DNA of 64,000 bases from Anaerolinea sp. (GCA_029975055.1 JARKPU010000051.1:124001-188000); one strand, 5' to 3'. Positions 19,363 to 28,868 are shown, numbered from the stretch's first letter. Made by a program: numbers and translations. The notes: generated by a model not told the origin, from the letters alone.

Positions 19363-20061
19363 CTAAAGGGCTTCGAACGCGCCGGTGAGCATGCCGGGCG
19401 TGTGGAAGAAGCGGTTTTCGCTCTCGCGCGAAAGCTCGATGATATGGTGCATGACGTTATCGGCCACGCTGCGCACGTGCGGATGGTCTTCCACATTGCC
19501 CTGGTAATAGAGCGGCGTGCCGACCGTGACGTTATAGGGGCCGCGCAGGTACCAGTGCCCGTATTCGACGCGCCCGCGCACCACCGAGCGGATGGAGTGA
19601 ATGCGCTCCTTCAACAGGTGAATGCCCACCGGAATGACCGGCGCACCCGAGGCCAGCGCCAGGCGCGCCACGCCTGTGCGCGCCTTGTGGAAGCCCCCCG
19701 TCAGCGGGCTGATCTCTCCCTCGGGGAAGATCATCACCGTGCGCCCGTCCTTCAAGTATTCCAGCGCGGCATCCAGCGCTTCCTGCCCATGGCCGGGCTT
19801 CACCGAGATGTGCCCCGACCGGCGCAGGTATTCGCCCAGGATGGGCACCTGGAAGAGGATGTCATTGATCAAAATGAAGGATTGATGGCGGATGAGAGCG
19901 GCGACGAAGAAGGGATCGGTGGTGGAAGGGTGGTTGGCGGCGATGATCTTCGCCCCCGCAGGAAGTTCCCCCTTGCGCTGGATGTCCATCTTCAACATGG
20001 TGCCGGTATAGGTGCGCACCACCGGCTTCGAGGCCCAATATAAAGCTTTCTCTGCGATCAT
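19363..20061 (-). CDS. 1-acyl-sn-glycerol-3-phosphate acyltransferase (PlsC-like)
   Basis: AANHPSTTDPFFVAALI, FPEGEISPLTGGFHKARTGVARLAL. Confidence 0.87.
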   Translation of the reverse strand: MIAEKALYWASKPVVRTYTGTMLKMDIQRKGELPAGAKIIAANHPSTTDPFFVAALIRHQSFILINDILFQVPILGEYLRRSGHISVKPGHGQEALDAALEYLKDGRTVMIFPEGEISPLTGGFHKARTGVARLALASGAPVIPVGIHLLKERIHSIRSVVRGRVEYGHWYLRGPYNVTVGTPLYYQGNVEDHPHVRSVADNVMHHIIELSRESENRFFHTPGMLTGAFEAL

Positions 20062-20373
20062 GAAATTCCTGTTCAGCGATAAATCGGCTGCGATAATAGG
20101 GTGCTGATTTCTACTATCTGTAAACTGTACCTGGGTTTCCGCCAGGCTGCATCCCGCCTGAGGCATATTCCCCACCATGACCGGGCATACATTTTAGCTC
20201 TGCAAGATACAGGCCAGATGTGACCGGTTTCACCATGATAAACCCTCGACCGGGCGATTCGATGTGAGCCGCCGCCCGGTTTGCGTTTTTGTAAGCCCCG
20301 CGCGGTTTTATGCTAAGATTCAACCGGGCAGCCCCCGGTTTTAAAAAACACTGTCTTTTCTGGAGGTGATGAT

Positions 20374-21477
20374 TTGGAGATTGCGCCGATCAAAGCTCAA
20401 CTGGAGGGCGTGTTCGCCTGCGCCGAGGAGAAGCTGCACCGCCTGGTGGACACCCACCCCGGCCGCTTCCCCATCTATACCACCGGCGGGAAGTGGGACT
20501 TTAGCGGCGAGGCCTGGACGAACTGGTGCGAGGGCTTCCTGGGCGGGCAGCTCTGGCTGCTCCACCTGCACACCGGAAGCCCGTTCTGGCGAGCGCAGGC
20601 CGAGCACTATTCGCGCCTGATCGAGCCGCGCAAGGCCGATACCTCGGTGCACGACCTGGGCTTTCTCTTCTGGCCCACCTGGAAGCGCTGGTATGACCTG
20701 ACCGGCGATGAAAGCTTGCGCGCCGTGGTCATCCAGGCGGGGCAGACGATGGGCCTGCGCTTTCGCGAGAAGGGCGGTTATCTGCGCTCCTTCCTGGCCG
20801 AAGACAGCCTGTTCATTGATATTATGATGAACGTCGGCATCCTCATCTATGCCGCGCAGCAGACCGGCGACCGGGCGCTGGAGGAGAAGGGCCTGCGCCA
20901 CTGCCTGACCACGCGGAAATACCTCGTGCGCGGCGACGGCTCGACGGCGCACGAGGGCATCTTCGACCTGGCGACAGGCGAGTTCCTGCGCCAATCCACG
21001 CAGCAGGGCTGGCGGGCCGATTCCAGCTGGGCGCGCGGGCTGGCCTGGGCGCTCTACGGGTTTGGCACCGTCTTCGGCCTGACGGGCGACGCGCGCTTTT
21101 TGGAGACGGCCGAGGCCTGCGCGCGGTTTTACATTGAAAACACCCCGGCGGGCGGCGTGCCCCCCAACGACTGGGACGAGCCTTCGCCGGCGCTGCCCTG
21201 TGAGAGTTCGGCGGCGGCCATCGCCGCGGGCGGGCTGCTCAACCTGGCGCGTCTGACGGCCGGGCGCGCGGAAAGCAGCCTCTACCGCGAGACGGCGCTG
21301 CACACCCTCGCGACGCTCAGCGGCCCGGCCTTCCTGGCTGCGAACGAGCCCGGTTGGGAGGGTATCCTCAAACACGGCATCTATCACCAGCGCAAGGGTC
21401 TGGGGGTGGATGAATCGGTCATGTGGGGCGATTATTTCTTCCTGGAAGCGTGCTATCAGGTGCTGCATGGAACATAA
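20374..21477 (+). CDS. Glycoside hydrolase family 88 (unsaturated glucuronyl hydrolase-like)
   Basis: WDFSGEAWTNWCEGFLGGQLWLL, VHDLGFLFWPTWKRWYDLTGDE, DSSWARGLAWALYGF; TTG start preceded by GGAGGTGA. Confidence 0.88.
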   Translation: MEIAPIKAQLEGVFACAEEKLHRLVDTHPGRFPIYTTGGKWDFSGEAWTNWCEGFLGGQLWLLHLHTGSPFWRAQAEHYSRLIEPRKADTSVHDLGFLFWPTWKRWYDLTGDESLRAVVIQAGQTMGLRFREKGGYLRSFLAEDSLFIDIMMNVGILIYAAQQTGDRALEEKGLRHCLTTRKYLVRGDGSTAHEGIFDLATGEFLRQSTQQGWRADSSWARGLAWALYGFGTVFGLTGDARFLETAEACARFYIENTPAGGVPPNDWDEPSPALPCESSAAAIAAGGLLNLARLTAGRAESSLYRETALHTLATLSGPAFLAANEPGWEGILKHGIYHQRKGLGVDESVMWGDYFFLEACYQVLHGT

Positions 21478-22240
21478 AGTGGCGCTGGTCACCGGCGGAA
21501 GCCGGGGCATCGGGCGGGCAATCGTGCTCGCGCTGGCCGGGGGCGGTTGGCAGGTGGTGTTCAGCTACCGCAGCAATGAGGCCGCCGCCCAGGAGACGCT
21601 CGAGACGGCCCTGCGCCTGGGCGGGCGCGCCCTGGCGGTGCGGGCCGACCTTGCGGCAGGAGAGGACCGCCGCCGCCTGGCGCAAGAGGCGCTCGGCGTG
21701 AACGGGCGGATCGATCTGCTGGTGAACAATGCGGGCATGGCTCCGCGCCAGCGCACCGATCTGCTGGAGATGAGCGAGGCCAGTTATGAAGAGGTGATGG
21801 CGGCCAATTTGAAGGGGCCGTTCTTCCTCACTCAGCAGGTGGCGCGCCTGATGGCCGGGCAGGTGCGCTCCGGCAGCCCCATCCAGCCGGTGATTATCAA
21901 CATCGGTTCGATCTCGGCCTATACCAGCAGCGTCAATCGCGGGGAATATTGCATCTCGAAGGCCGGAATGGGCATGCTCACGGCGCTGTTCGCCGACCGC
22001 CTGGCGGGAGAGGGGGTGCTCGTCTATGAGGTGCGCCCCGGGATCATCGCCACCGATATGACCGCCGGGGTGAAGGGCAAGTATGACCGCCTGATCGAAG
22101 ACGGGCTGCTGCCGCTGCGGCGCTGGGGCCAGCCGGAAGATGTGGCGCGGGCGGTGCTGCTGCTGGCGGAGGGCGGGCTGCCCTATTCCACGGGCGAGGT
22201 GATCAATGTGGATGGGGGCTTCCATCTGCGTAGGTTGTGA
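21467..22240 (+). CDS. SDR family 3-ketoacyl-ACP reductase-like oxidoreductase
   Basis: MEHKVALVTGGSRGIGRAIVLAL, LLVNNAGMAPRQRTD, YCISKAGMGML; overlaps the GH88 stop by 11 bp. Confidence 0.93.
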   Translation: MEHKVALVTGGSRGIGRAIVLALAGGGWQVVFSYRSNEAAAQETLETALRLGGRALAVRADLAAGEDRRRLAQEALGVNGRIDLLVNNAGMAPRQRTDLLEMSEASYEEVMAANLKGPFFLTQQVARLMAGQVRSGSPIQPVIINIGSISAYTSSVNRGEYCISKAGMGMLTALFADRLAGEGVLVYEVRPGIIATDMTAGVKGKYDRLIEDGLLPLRRWGQPEDVARAVLLLAEGGLPYSTGEVINVDGGFHLRRL

Positions 22241-22249
22241 AGTGAAGAG

Positions 22250-22535
22250 TTGAACCACAGAGGGCACAGAGAGCACGGAGAAGAAAAGAGCTTGAGAGAA
22301 GAGAATAAGAGAAGAATGGAACCGCAGAGGGCGCAGAGAGCGCAGGGAAGAAAAGGGAGGAAGAGAGAGATTGAACCGCGAAAGGACGCGAAGTGACGTT
22401 AAGGAGAGGGGGTAAGAAACAAAATGAGGCATCTCACCTCCTTTCGCCTTCCTTGGCGCTCTTTGCGCCCTTTGCGGTTAAACTCTTTGTCTTTCTCTGT
22501 GTTCTCCGTGCCCTCTGTGGTTAACCTCTTCTCTT
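22250..22535. repeat. Large imperfect inverted repeat (purine-rich left arm, pyrimidine-rich right arm) of ACC(A/G)CRGAGGGCRCAGAGAG-type units
   Basis: Left TTGAACCACAGAGGGCACAGAGAGCACGGAG and GGAACCGCAGAGGGCGCAGAGAGCGC; right GGCGCTCTTTGCGCCCTTTGCGGTTA and TTCTCCGTGCCCTCTGTGGTTAACC. Confidence 0.9.
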
Positions 22536-22567
22536 CCGCTCCGATTTCATAAACCATAAAGGTGCAC

Positions 22568-23998
22568 ATGGATTACCCAAAAATCGCTTCTTTCAAAACC
22601 CCGGCGCAGTTCGCCGCGCGCCTGCAGGAACTTGGGCTGGACCTGCCTTTCGATGAGCAGGTGGCGGCGGCCCCGGCTTCTCCGCTTGGGCAGCCCGTCT
22701 CGGCGGGTGGACTCACGGCGGGCAACCGCTTCGCCGTGCTGCCGATGGAAGGCTGGGACTGCACGCCCGACGGCCGCCCCAGCGAACTCACCGTGCGCCG
22801 CTGGCGGCGCTTTGGGCAGAGCGGGGCCAAATTGGTGTGGGGCGGCGAGGCCGCCGCGGTGCGCTTTGACGGGCGCGCCAACCCCAACCAGCTGGTGATC
22901 TCAAAAGAAACGCTCGGCGAGATCGCCGCGCTGCGCCGGGCGCTGGTGGAAGCGCACATCGCCGCGCACGGCTCGGCGGAGGGGCTGGTGATCGGCCTGC
23001 AGTTGACGCACTCGGGGCGCTATTCCAGGCCGGGCCCCGGCGGCAAGCCCGAGCCGCGCCTGGCCTACGACCATCCGCTGCTCAACCCGCGGCTGGGGCT
23101 GGGCCTGCCTTCGGGGCGCGACTTCAGCGATGACGAGATGGACGAGCTGGTAGAAGATTTTATCGGCGCGGCGGCGCTGGCGCAGGAGGCGGGCTTCGAC
23201 TTTGTGGATGTGAAGCACTGCCACGGCTACCTGCTGCACGAGTTCCTCTCGGCGGTGGAGCGCCACGGGCGCTACGGCGGCAGCCTGGAGAACCGCACCC
23301 GTGCCGCCCGCGCGATCATCGAGGGCATCGGCGCGCGCGCGCCGGGTTTGAAGGTGGGCGTGCGGCTGAGCGCGTTCGACTTCATGCCCTTCCAGAAGGG
23401 CCCGGATGGAACGGGCCAGCCGGTGAGCTGGCAGGGCCGCTACCCCTATGCCTTCGGCGGCGACGGCAGCGGCCTGGGCATCGACCTGACCGAGCCGCTG
23501 GCCTTTTTGGATATGCTGCAAAGCCTGGGCGTGCGCTGGGTGTGCATCACCGCCGGCAGCCCCTACTACAACCCCCACATCCAGCGCCCGGCTGCCTTCC
23601 CGCCGTCGGATGGCTACCTGCCGCCCGAAGACCCGCTGGCAGGGGTGGCGCGCCAGGCGGAGGTGACGCGGCAGCTCAAAGAACGCTTCCCGCAGATGGT
23701 CTTCGTCGGCTCGGCGTATTCTTACCTGCAGGAATACCTGCCCAACGTGGCGCAGGCAGCCGTGCGGCTGGGCAGGACCGACCTGGTGGGCCTGGGCCGC
23801 TCCTGCCTGGCCTACCCCGAACTGCCCGCCGATGTGCTGGCCGGCCGCCCCTTGCAGCGTAAAAAGCTCTGCCGCACCTTCAGCGATTGCACTACCGCCC
23901 CGCGCAACGGGATGGTCTCGGGCTGCTACCCGCTGGACGAGTTTTACAAGGCGCGCCCCGAGGGCCGGCGCCTGCTGGAATTGAAACGTCCGCAGTGA
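22568..23998 (+). CDS. NADH:flavin oxidoreductase (old yellow enzyme family)
   Basis: [66 protein letters not shown]. Confidence 0.92.
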   Translation: MDYPKIASFKTPAQFAARLQELGLDLPFDEQVAAAPASPLGQPVSAGGLTAGNRFAVLPMEGWDCTPDGRPSELTVRRWRRFGQSGAKLVWGGEAAAVRFDGRANPNQLVISKETLGEIAALRRALVEAHIAAHGSAEGLVIGLQLTHSGRYSRPGPGGKPEPRLAYDHPLLNPRLGLGLPSGRDFSDDEMDELVEDFIGAAALAQEAGFDFVDVKHCHGYLLHEFLSAVERHGRYGGSLENRTRAARAIIEGIGARAPGLKVGVRLSAFDFMPFQKGPDGTGQPVSWQGRYPYAFGGDGSGLGIDLTEPLAFLDMLQSLGVRWVCITAGSPYYNPHIQRPAAFPPSDGYLPPEDPLAGVARQAEVTRQLKERFPQMVFVGSAYSYLQEYLPNVAQAAVRLGRTDLVGLGRSCLAYPELPADVLAGRPLQRKKLCRTFSDCTTAPRNGMVSGCYPLDEFYKARPEGRRLLELKRPQ

Positions 23999-24026
23999 CC
24001 GGCGAGTTTGGTTCGCGTTTCGATGC

Positions 24027-24066
24027 GAAAGGCGCTGCAAGGGAAGCCCCCGCAGCGCCTTTCCTT
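24027..24066. terminator. Intrinsic terminator-like hairpin
   Basis: AAAGGCGCTGC...GCAGCGCCTTTCCTTT between convergent genes. Confidence 0.65.
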
Positions 24067-24083
24067 TAACTCGCGCGCTCAGA

Positions 24084-24584
24084 TCAGGCCTTCACCTCGT
24101 TCAATTTGCCGGAGTGCACGTCATAGATGAACCCGCGCACGGGGATGGCCTTGGGAATCCAGGGGTGAGATTGCACGCGCTGGATTTGCTCGCGGACGTT
24201 CTGCTCGAGATCGTCGAAGGAATGAAAGGCCGCCGGGATGACGGCCGTGGTGTGCGTGGCGGCTTGCAGCTTTTGCTTCAACTGCTCATCATGGAAGGTG
24301 AGCATACCGCAGTCGGTGTGATTGATGATCATGAATTCCTGCGTTCCGAGCAGATAGTGCGAGATGATCAGCGAGCGAAGGGCATCTTCGGTGACGACTC
24401 CGCCCGCATTGCGGATGATGTGCGCTTCGCCGGTCTTCAGCCCCAGCGCCTGCTCAACGGTCAGGCGGGCATCCATGCAGGCCACAATCGCCAGCTTGCG
24501 GGCGGGCGGAATGGGCAGGTTCGCCAGGTTGAACGAGCGGGCATAGGCCTGGTTGGCCTGAAGGGTTTCATCAATTGCGCTCAT
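24084..24584 (-). CDS. Beta-carbonic anhydrase
   Basis: IVACMDARLTVEQALGLKTGEAHIIRNAGGVVTEDALRSL, INHTDCGMLTF. Confidence 0.93.
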   Translation of the reverse strand: MSAIDETLQANQAYARSFNLANLPIPPARKLAIVACMDARLTVEQALGLKTGEAHIIRNAGGVVTEDALRSLIISHYLLGTQEFMIINHTDCGMLTFHDEQLKQKLQAATHTTAVIPAAFHSFDDLEQNVREQIQRVQSHPWIPKAIPVRGFIYDVHSGKLNEVKA

Positions 24585-24896
24585 AACAGGTCTCCTATAA
24601 GGTGAAAACGGATAAGATTCGCCGGCCGCAGGACTAAAAACGGCCAACCGGCGCTAAAAGAAAGACGCCTTGCCCCGGGGGGTGGGTGGGGCCGCGTCTT
24701 TCTTCGCCGGTCAGCCGTTATGTGCGGTGCGGGACAGCAGAGCTTGACGAAGGGACGTTACGGCCCCTGCGCCGTACACATACAGCCGGTCAGGTGAAGC
24801 TCGCCAGTGAATGCCATAATTGGAATTTGGACTATTTTACTCGCATTTCTGCGCCTGTCAAGCGGTGTGTCTGGCGCGATTCTGCCCCCGCAAGGA

Positions 24897-24925
24897 TTGA
24901 CACGCCGGTTGAAAAGTTCTACTAT
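24897..24925 (+). promoter_or_regulatory. Putative sigma70 promoter
   Basis: TTGACA - 17 bp - TACTAT upstream of the dioxygenase gene. Confidence 0.5.
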
Positions 24926-24979
24926 TGGATATAAGACAAAAATTATCCTATTATTGGTGCCGGTTTGAAGAAGTGCTTC

Positions 24980-25021
24980 TTTTTTGTAAATCGAGGGATT
25001 TGTCCCTCGATTTACAAAAAA
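24980..25021 (+). repeat. Palindrome-family element B (perfect 19-bp arms)
   Basis: TTTTTTGTAAATCGAGGGA-TTTG-TCCCTCGATTTACAAAAAA. Confidence 0.9.
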
Positions 25022-25059
25022 CACACACAACCCGGTTCGAGGTGAATGGAGGTGCAGGC

Positions 25060-25803
25060 ATGGTATCCAAAACCATTCAGGTTGACGTGGAAAAATACCA
25101 GCGCGAAGGTTACCTGACCGCCCCGGCGGTCGTCTCAGACGAGTATCTCGCCCGGCTTCGCATGGAATCGGACCGTCTGATGCGCCTGTGCTATGCCGAG
25201 CGCGAGCGTTACGCGCGGAGAATCGAGTGGGAGGTGGATCACCTGGCCGAAGAAGAAAAGCGCGGCATGGAAAAGGTCATCCGCAAGCTCGAGCCGATCT
25301 CCGACCTGAGCCCGGTCTTCCGCGAGATGGCCTTCACCCCCGAGATCACCGGGCCGGTGAGTGCCATTTTCGGCGAACCGGTGGACCTCTTCGAGGACAA
25401 GCTCAACCTGAAGCTCCCCGGCGGTTCACCTTACCCCTGGCACCAGGATTGGGTCTGCTGCTGGCGGGCGCACACCGACCAGTTGATCACCTGCTTCATT
25501 TACCTCGATGACGCCGACCTGGAAAACGGCTGCCTGCAGGTGATTCCCGGCAGCCAGCTGGGCAAGCCGATCCTGCCGTTCCGCGCGGGCGGGCATTTCG
25601 AGATCGACCCGGTCTTCGTGCCGCGCGAAAACGCCGTGCCGGTGCCGCTCAAGGCCGGCGAGATGATTTTCTTTGACCCCTACCTGCTGCATTTTTCCGA
25701 TTTAAACCGCGGCAAGGTGCCCCGGCGGGCGATTATCTTCACCTATCACCCCGCGCGGCTTGGGAAGATCAATGAGGGGCGCTTCCCGGCGGATTTTTCA
25801 TAA
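25060..25803 (+). CDS. Phytanoyl-CoA dioxygenase (PhyH) family protein
   Basis: WHQDWVCCWRAHTDQLITCFIYLDDADLENGCLQVIPGSQ...FFDPYLLHFSDLNRGKVPRRAIIFTYHPAR. Confidence 0.9.
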   Translation: MVSKTIQVDVEKYQREGYLTAPAVVSDEYLARLRMESDRLMRLCYAERERYARRIEWEVDHLAEEEKRGMEKVIRKLEPISDLSPVFREMAFTPEITGPVSAIFGEPVDLFEDKLNLKLPGGSPYPWHQDWVCCWRAHTDQLITCFIYLDDADLENGCLQVIPGSQLGKPILPFRAGGHFEIDPVFVPRENAVPVPLKAGEMIFFDPYLLHFSDLNRGKVPRRAIIFTYHPARLGKINEGRFPADFS

Positions 25804-25823
25804 CCTGCCACACGGGCAGGCGT

Positions 25824-25853
25824 AAAGGCGCGGGGACCGGCCCCGCGCCTTTT
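25824..25853 (+). terminator. Intrinsic terminator
   Basis: AAGGCGCGGGG-ACCGG-CCCCGCGCCTTTT. Confidence 0.75.
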
Positions 25854-25912
25854 CATGTGAAGCGCCCGCCATGGGCGCCCCTACGCAGATTGGCCCGCCG
25901 GAGCGGTTTGGG

Positions 25913-26653
25913 TCATCGGATCGTCCTGCCCCCGTCCACGACGATCATCTGCCCGGTGATGTAATCTTCGCGCATCAGGTAAACCACCGCGCGGGCGGCG
26001 TCTTCCGGCTGGCCCGGCTTTTTGAGCGGCGCAGCCTCGGCCAGGCGCTGCCAGCGCTCTTCTTCCCAGCCCTGCGGCTTGAGCAGCGGCCCCGGCAACA
26101 CGGCGTTCACCCGCACCGTTGGGGCCAGGGCCAGCGCGCTCGAACGGGTGAGCATCCACAGCGCGGCTTTGGAGACGCCGTGATGCACAAAAACGCGCGT
26201 TGGCCTGACCGCCGATTCATCCAGCAGGTTGACCACCGCGCCGCCGCCGTGAGCGAGCATCCAGCGCGCGACCGCCTGGGTGAAGAGGAACGGCCCGCGG
26301 GTGTTGATATCCTGCGCCAGGTCCCAGTCTTCGGGGGTGATTTCGAGGAAGGGCGCTTCCGGCATGATCGAAGCGTTGTTCACCAGGCCGTCCAGCCGGC
26401 CCCATTCCCGGAGGACCGCTTCGACCGCCCCCTGCACCTGGGCCGGCGAGGTCTGGTCGCAGCGCAGGTGCAGGGCAGGCACGCCCAGCGCTTCGATCTC
26501 GCGGCGAGTCTGGCGGGCGGCTTCGGTGGAGGTGAGGTAGGTGAAGGCCACGGCGGCGCCCTCGGCAGCCAGCGCCAGGGCGATGGCCTTGCCGACGCGG
26601 TGCGCCCCGCCGGTGACGAGCATGACGGTGCCTTTCAGGCTGGTGATCGGCAT
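25913..26653 (-). CDS. SDR family oxidoreductase
   Basis: MPITSLKGTVMLVTGGAHRVGKAIALALAAEGAAVAFTY, LVNNASIMPEAPF, VSKAALWMLTR; GGAGGGAACC RBS. Confidence 0.92.
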   Translation of the reverse strand: MPITSLKGTVMLVTGGAHRVGKAIALALAAEGAAVAFTYLTSTEAARQTRREIEALGVPALHLRCDQTSPAQVQGAVEAVLREWGRLDGLVNNASIMPEAPFLEITPEDWDLAQDINTRGPFLFTQAVARWMLAHGGGAVVNLLDESAVRPTRVFVHHGVSKAALWMLTRSSALALAPTVRVNAVLPGPLLKPQGWEEERWQRLAEAAPLKKPGQPEDAARAVVYLMREDYITGQMIVVDGGRTIR

Positions 26654-26816
26654 GGTTCCCTCCATTTCTGCCCTGCGCCGCGGGTGCTTCCATTGTACTT
26701 CGAATTAAAAAGGGCGGCGGATGCCTGCTTCAACTCCGGTGCGCCGTGCGCGACAATAAACGCCAATTATTCCTTATTGTATTTGCCAAATGTACCATTA
26801 AAATGAGATTAATCGT

Positions 26817-26884
26817 CCCGGTGATGGGTTCGCCGGGCCAGGGGGAACGAGAAAGTCGGCCAAGGGATATCACCGGAGGGAAAC
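26817..26884 (+). promoter_or_regulatory. Candidate structured 5' leader of the cytochrome c peroxidase gene
   Basis: CCGGTGAT (26818-26825) complements ATCACCGG (26869-26876) overlapping the SD; competing local CCCGG/CCGGG hairpin. Confidence 0.35.
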
Positions 26885-28201
26885 ATGTCGAAAAAAGCCT
26901 GGTTGTTTGGCTTAATGGCCACCGGCTTGCTGGCGCTCCTGCTTGCCTGGCCGGCCAGCGCGCAAAAAGCCGCTGCGCTGAGCCCCATCGAGCAGCTTGG
27001 CAAGGCGCTGTTCTTTGACCAGCAGCTTTCAAAGAACAGCAACCAATCCTGCGCCACCTGCCACGCCCCCGAGACGGGCTTCACCGGCCCGGATTCGGCC
27101 GTGAACGCGCACGGGGCGGTTTACCCGGGCAGCACGCCCAGCCTGTTCGGCAACCGCAGGCCGCCCGCTGCGGCTTATGCCGGAGACAGCCCGAACCTGC
27201 ACTATGACGCCGCCGCCCAGGAGTGGGTGGGCGGGATGTTCTGGGATGGCCGCGCCGACGGCTCGAAACTGGGCGACCCGCTGGCCGAGCAGGCCATGGG
27301 GCCCTTCCTCAACCCGTTGGAGATGGGGCTGGCCTCGGCGGAGGAATTGTGTGCCAAAGTGAAGGCCGGCAGTTACGCCGCGCTGTTCGACCAGGTGTGG
27401 GGTGCCGGCGCGCTGGATTGCGCCAAAGCCGCCCAGGTTTATGAGCAGATCGGCAGGTCCATCGCCGCCTTTGAGCGCTCGGTGGAGGTGAACCCGTTCA
27501 CTTCCAAGTTCGATGCGTTCTGGGATAAGGCGAAAGCCAGGCGGCTGGATGTGACGCGCATCGGCGCCGCGAACTGGACGAAATACCGCAACCTGGGGCT
27601 GACGGATGCGGAGCTTTACGGTCTGGCCGTCTTCAACGACCCGGCTCAGGCCAACTGCGCCGCGTGCCATTCACTCAAGCCCGGTTCCAGGGGCTACCCG
27701 CTCTTCACCGATTTCAGCTATCAGAACATCGGCTTCCCCAGGAACCCTGAGAACCCCTTCTACACCAACCTGGCTTATAACCCCGACGGCGCGGCGTGGG
27801 TGGACCTCGGGCTGGGCGGCTTCCTGGCGAGCGCCGACCCCGCCAACGCGGCCCTGGCCAACGGCAAGATGAAGGTGCCCACCCTGCGCAATGTGGATAA
27901 GCGCCCCGCGGCGAGCTTCGTCAAAGCGTACGGGCACAACGGGGCGATCAAATCTCTGCCGGATGTGGTGGCCTTCTACGCTGCGCGCGCCATGATGGGC
28001 GGCGGCGGGATGATGGGCGGCGGCGGCATGGGCGGAGGCATGGGCGGAGGCGGCATGGGCGGCGGGGGCATGGGCTGCATGATGGCCCCCGACCCGGAGG
28101 TGAACGAGAACCTGGCCGTGCTGAATCACTTCCGCTGCCGCGACCAGGCCAACATCGTCGCCTTCTTGAAGACGCTCTCGGACGGCTACATCCAAAGGTG
28201 A
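26885..28201 (+). CDS. Di-heme cytochrome c peroxidase (MauG/CcpA family) with Met/Gly-rich insertion
   Basis: CATCH heme sites SCATCHAPETGF and CAACHSLKPGS; signal peptide; AMMGGGGMMGGGGMGGGMGGGGMGGGGMGCMM insert near the C-terminus. Confidence 0.92.
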   Translation: MSKKAWLFGLMATGLLALLLAWPASAQKAAALSPIEQLGKALFFDQQLSKNSNQSCATCHAPETGFTGPDSAVNAHGAVYPGSTPSLFGNRRPPAAAYAGDSPNLHYDAAAQEWVGGMFWDGRADGSKLGDPLAEQAMGPFLNPLEMGLASAEELCAKVKAGSYAALFDQVWGAGALDCAKAAQVYEQIGRSIAAFERSVEVNPFTSKFDAFWDKAKARRLDVTRIGAANWTKYRNLGLTDAELYGLAVFNDPAQANCAACHSLKPGSRGYPLFTDFSYQNIGFPRNPENPFYTNLAYNPDGAAWVDLGLGGFLASADPANAALANGKMKVPTLRNVDKRPAASFVKAYGHNGAIKSLPDVVAFYAARAMMGGGGMMGGGGMGGGMGGGGMGGGGMGCMMAPDPEVNENLAVLNHFRCRDQANIVAFLKTLSDGYIQR

Positions 28202-28252
28202 GGTTGACCGCAGGCGAGAGGATATAGCAAAACAGGAGCCGGCCATAATTGA

Positions 28253-28314
28253 AGCACCCCCTCCAGATCTCTCCAATCACCGCCATGGTTTTTGGAGAGG
28301 CCGGAGGGGGCGCT
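28253..28314. terminator. Intrinsic terminator-like inverted repeat between convergent genes
   Basis: GCACCCCCTCCAGATCTCTCCAA...TTGGAGAGGCCGGAGGGGGCGC. Confidence 0.65.
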
Positions 28315-28328
28315 TTTATGGAGCGAGG

Positions 28329-28868
28329 CTAGGCCGATTGTGCCGGTGGAGATTTTTTAACCAGCGAATAGACGACGACGCCAATGCCCGCCAGGATGAG
28401 CAGCGCCGGCCAGAGAATGCCCGCTGCCGTGCCGCGCCGGTAGATGAGCAGCTCGAAGAACGTGCCGAAGATCAGGAACAGCACCAGCCCCAGCCGCACC
28501 AGCCCCCAGCCGCCGCGGCGCGCCCCTTCCGAGCGGCTCCAATAGCCCTGGATGATGCGCCCAACGCCGACGGACGCCACGATGAGCGCCCAGCTGTAGG
28601 CCCAGGTGTCGAAGAGGTCGAAGAGGTTCTGCACGAACAGGATCAGCCCCACCGTGACGATGATGCTGCCCGGGATCGCCAGGCCGCCGCTGGAAGGGCC
28701 GCTCAGGATCATGGCGAGGAAGAAAAGCCCCCCGACGCCGATGATGATCAACGGCCAGAGGGCATCGCCAAAATAGATGCGGAAGAACTGCCCGGCCATG
28801 AAGATCAGGCCGAGGATGATCAGCAATCCCCCGAAGATTGCGCCCGCGCGCGTGCGGTTTTCGTCCAT
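28329..28868 (-). CDS. LiaI/LiaF-like transmembrane protein
   Basis: MDENRTRAGAIFGGLLIILGLIFMAGQFF...LWPLIIIGVGGLFFLAMI...LWPALLILAGIGVVVYSL. Confidence 0.7.
   Translation of the reverse strand: MDENRTRAGAIFGGLLIILGLIFMAGQFFRIYFGDALWPLIIIGVGGLFFLAMILSGPSSGGLAIPGSIIVTVGLILFVQNLFDLFDTWAYSWALIVASVGVGRIIQGYWSRSEGARRGGWGLVRLGLVLFLIFGTFFELLIYRRGTAAGILWPALLILAGIGVVVYSLVKKSPPAQSA

Noticed and set aside
25858-25895. GCGCCCGCCATGGGCGCCCCTACG short palindromic sequence
   Set aside because: Only one copy recognised in the window and looks like a widespread GC-rich intergenic repeat; insufficient evidence for a separate feature.
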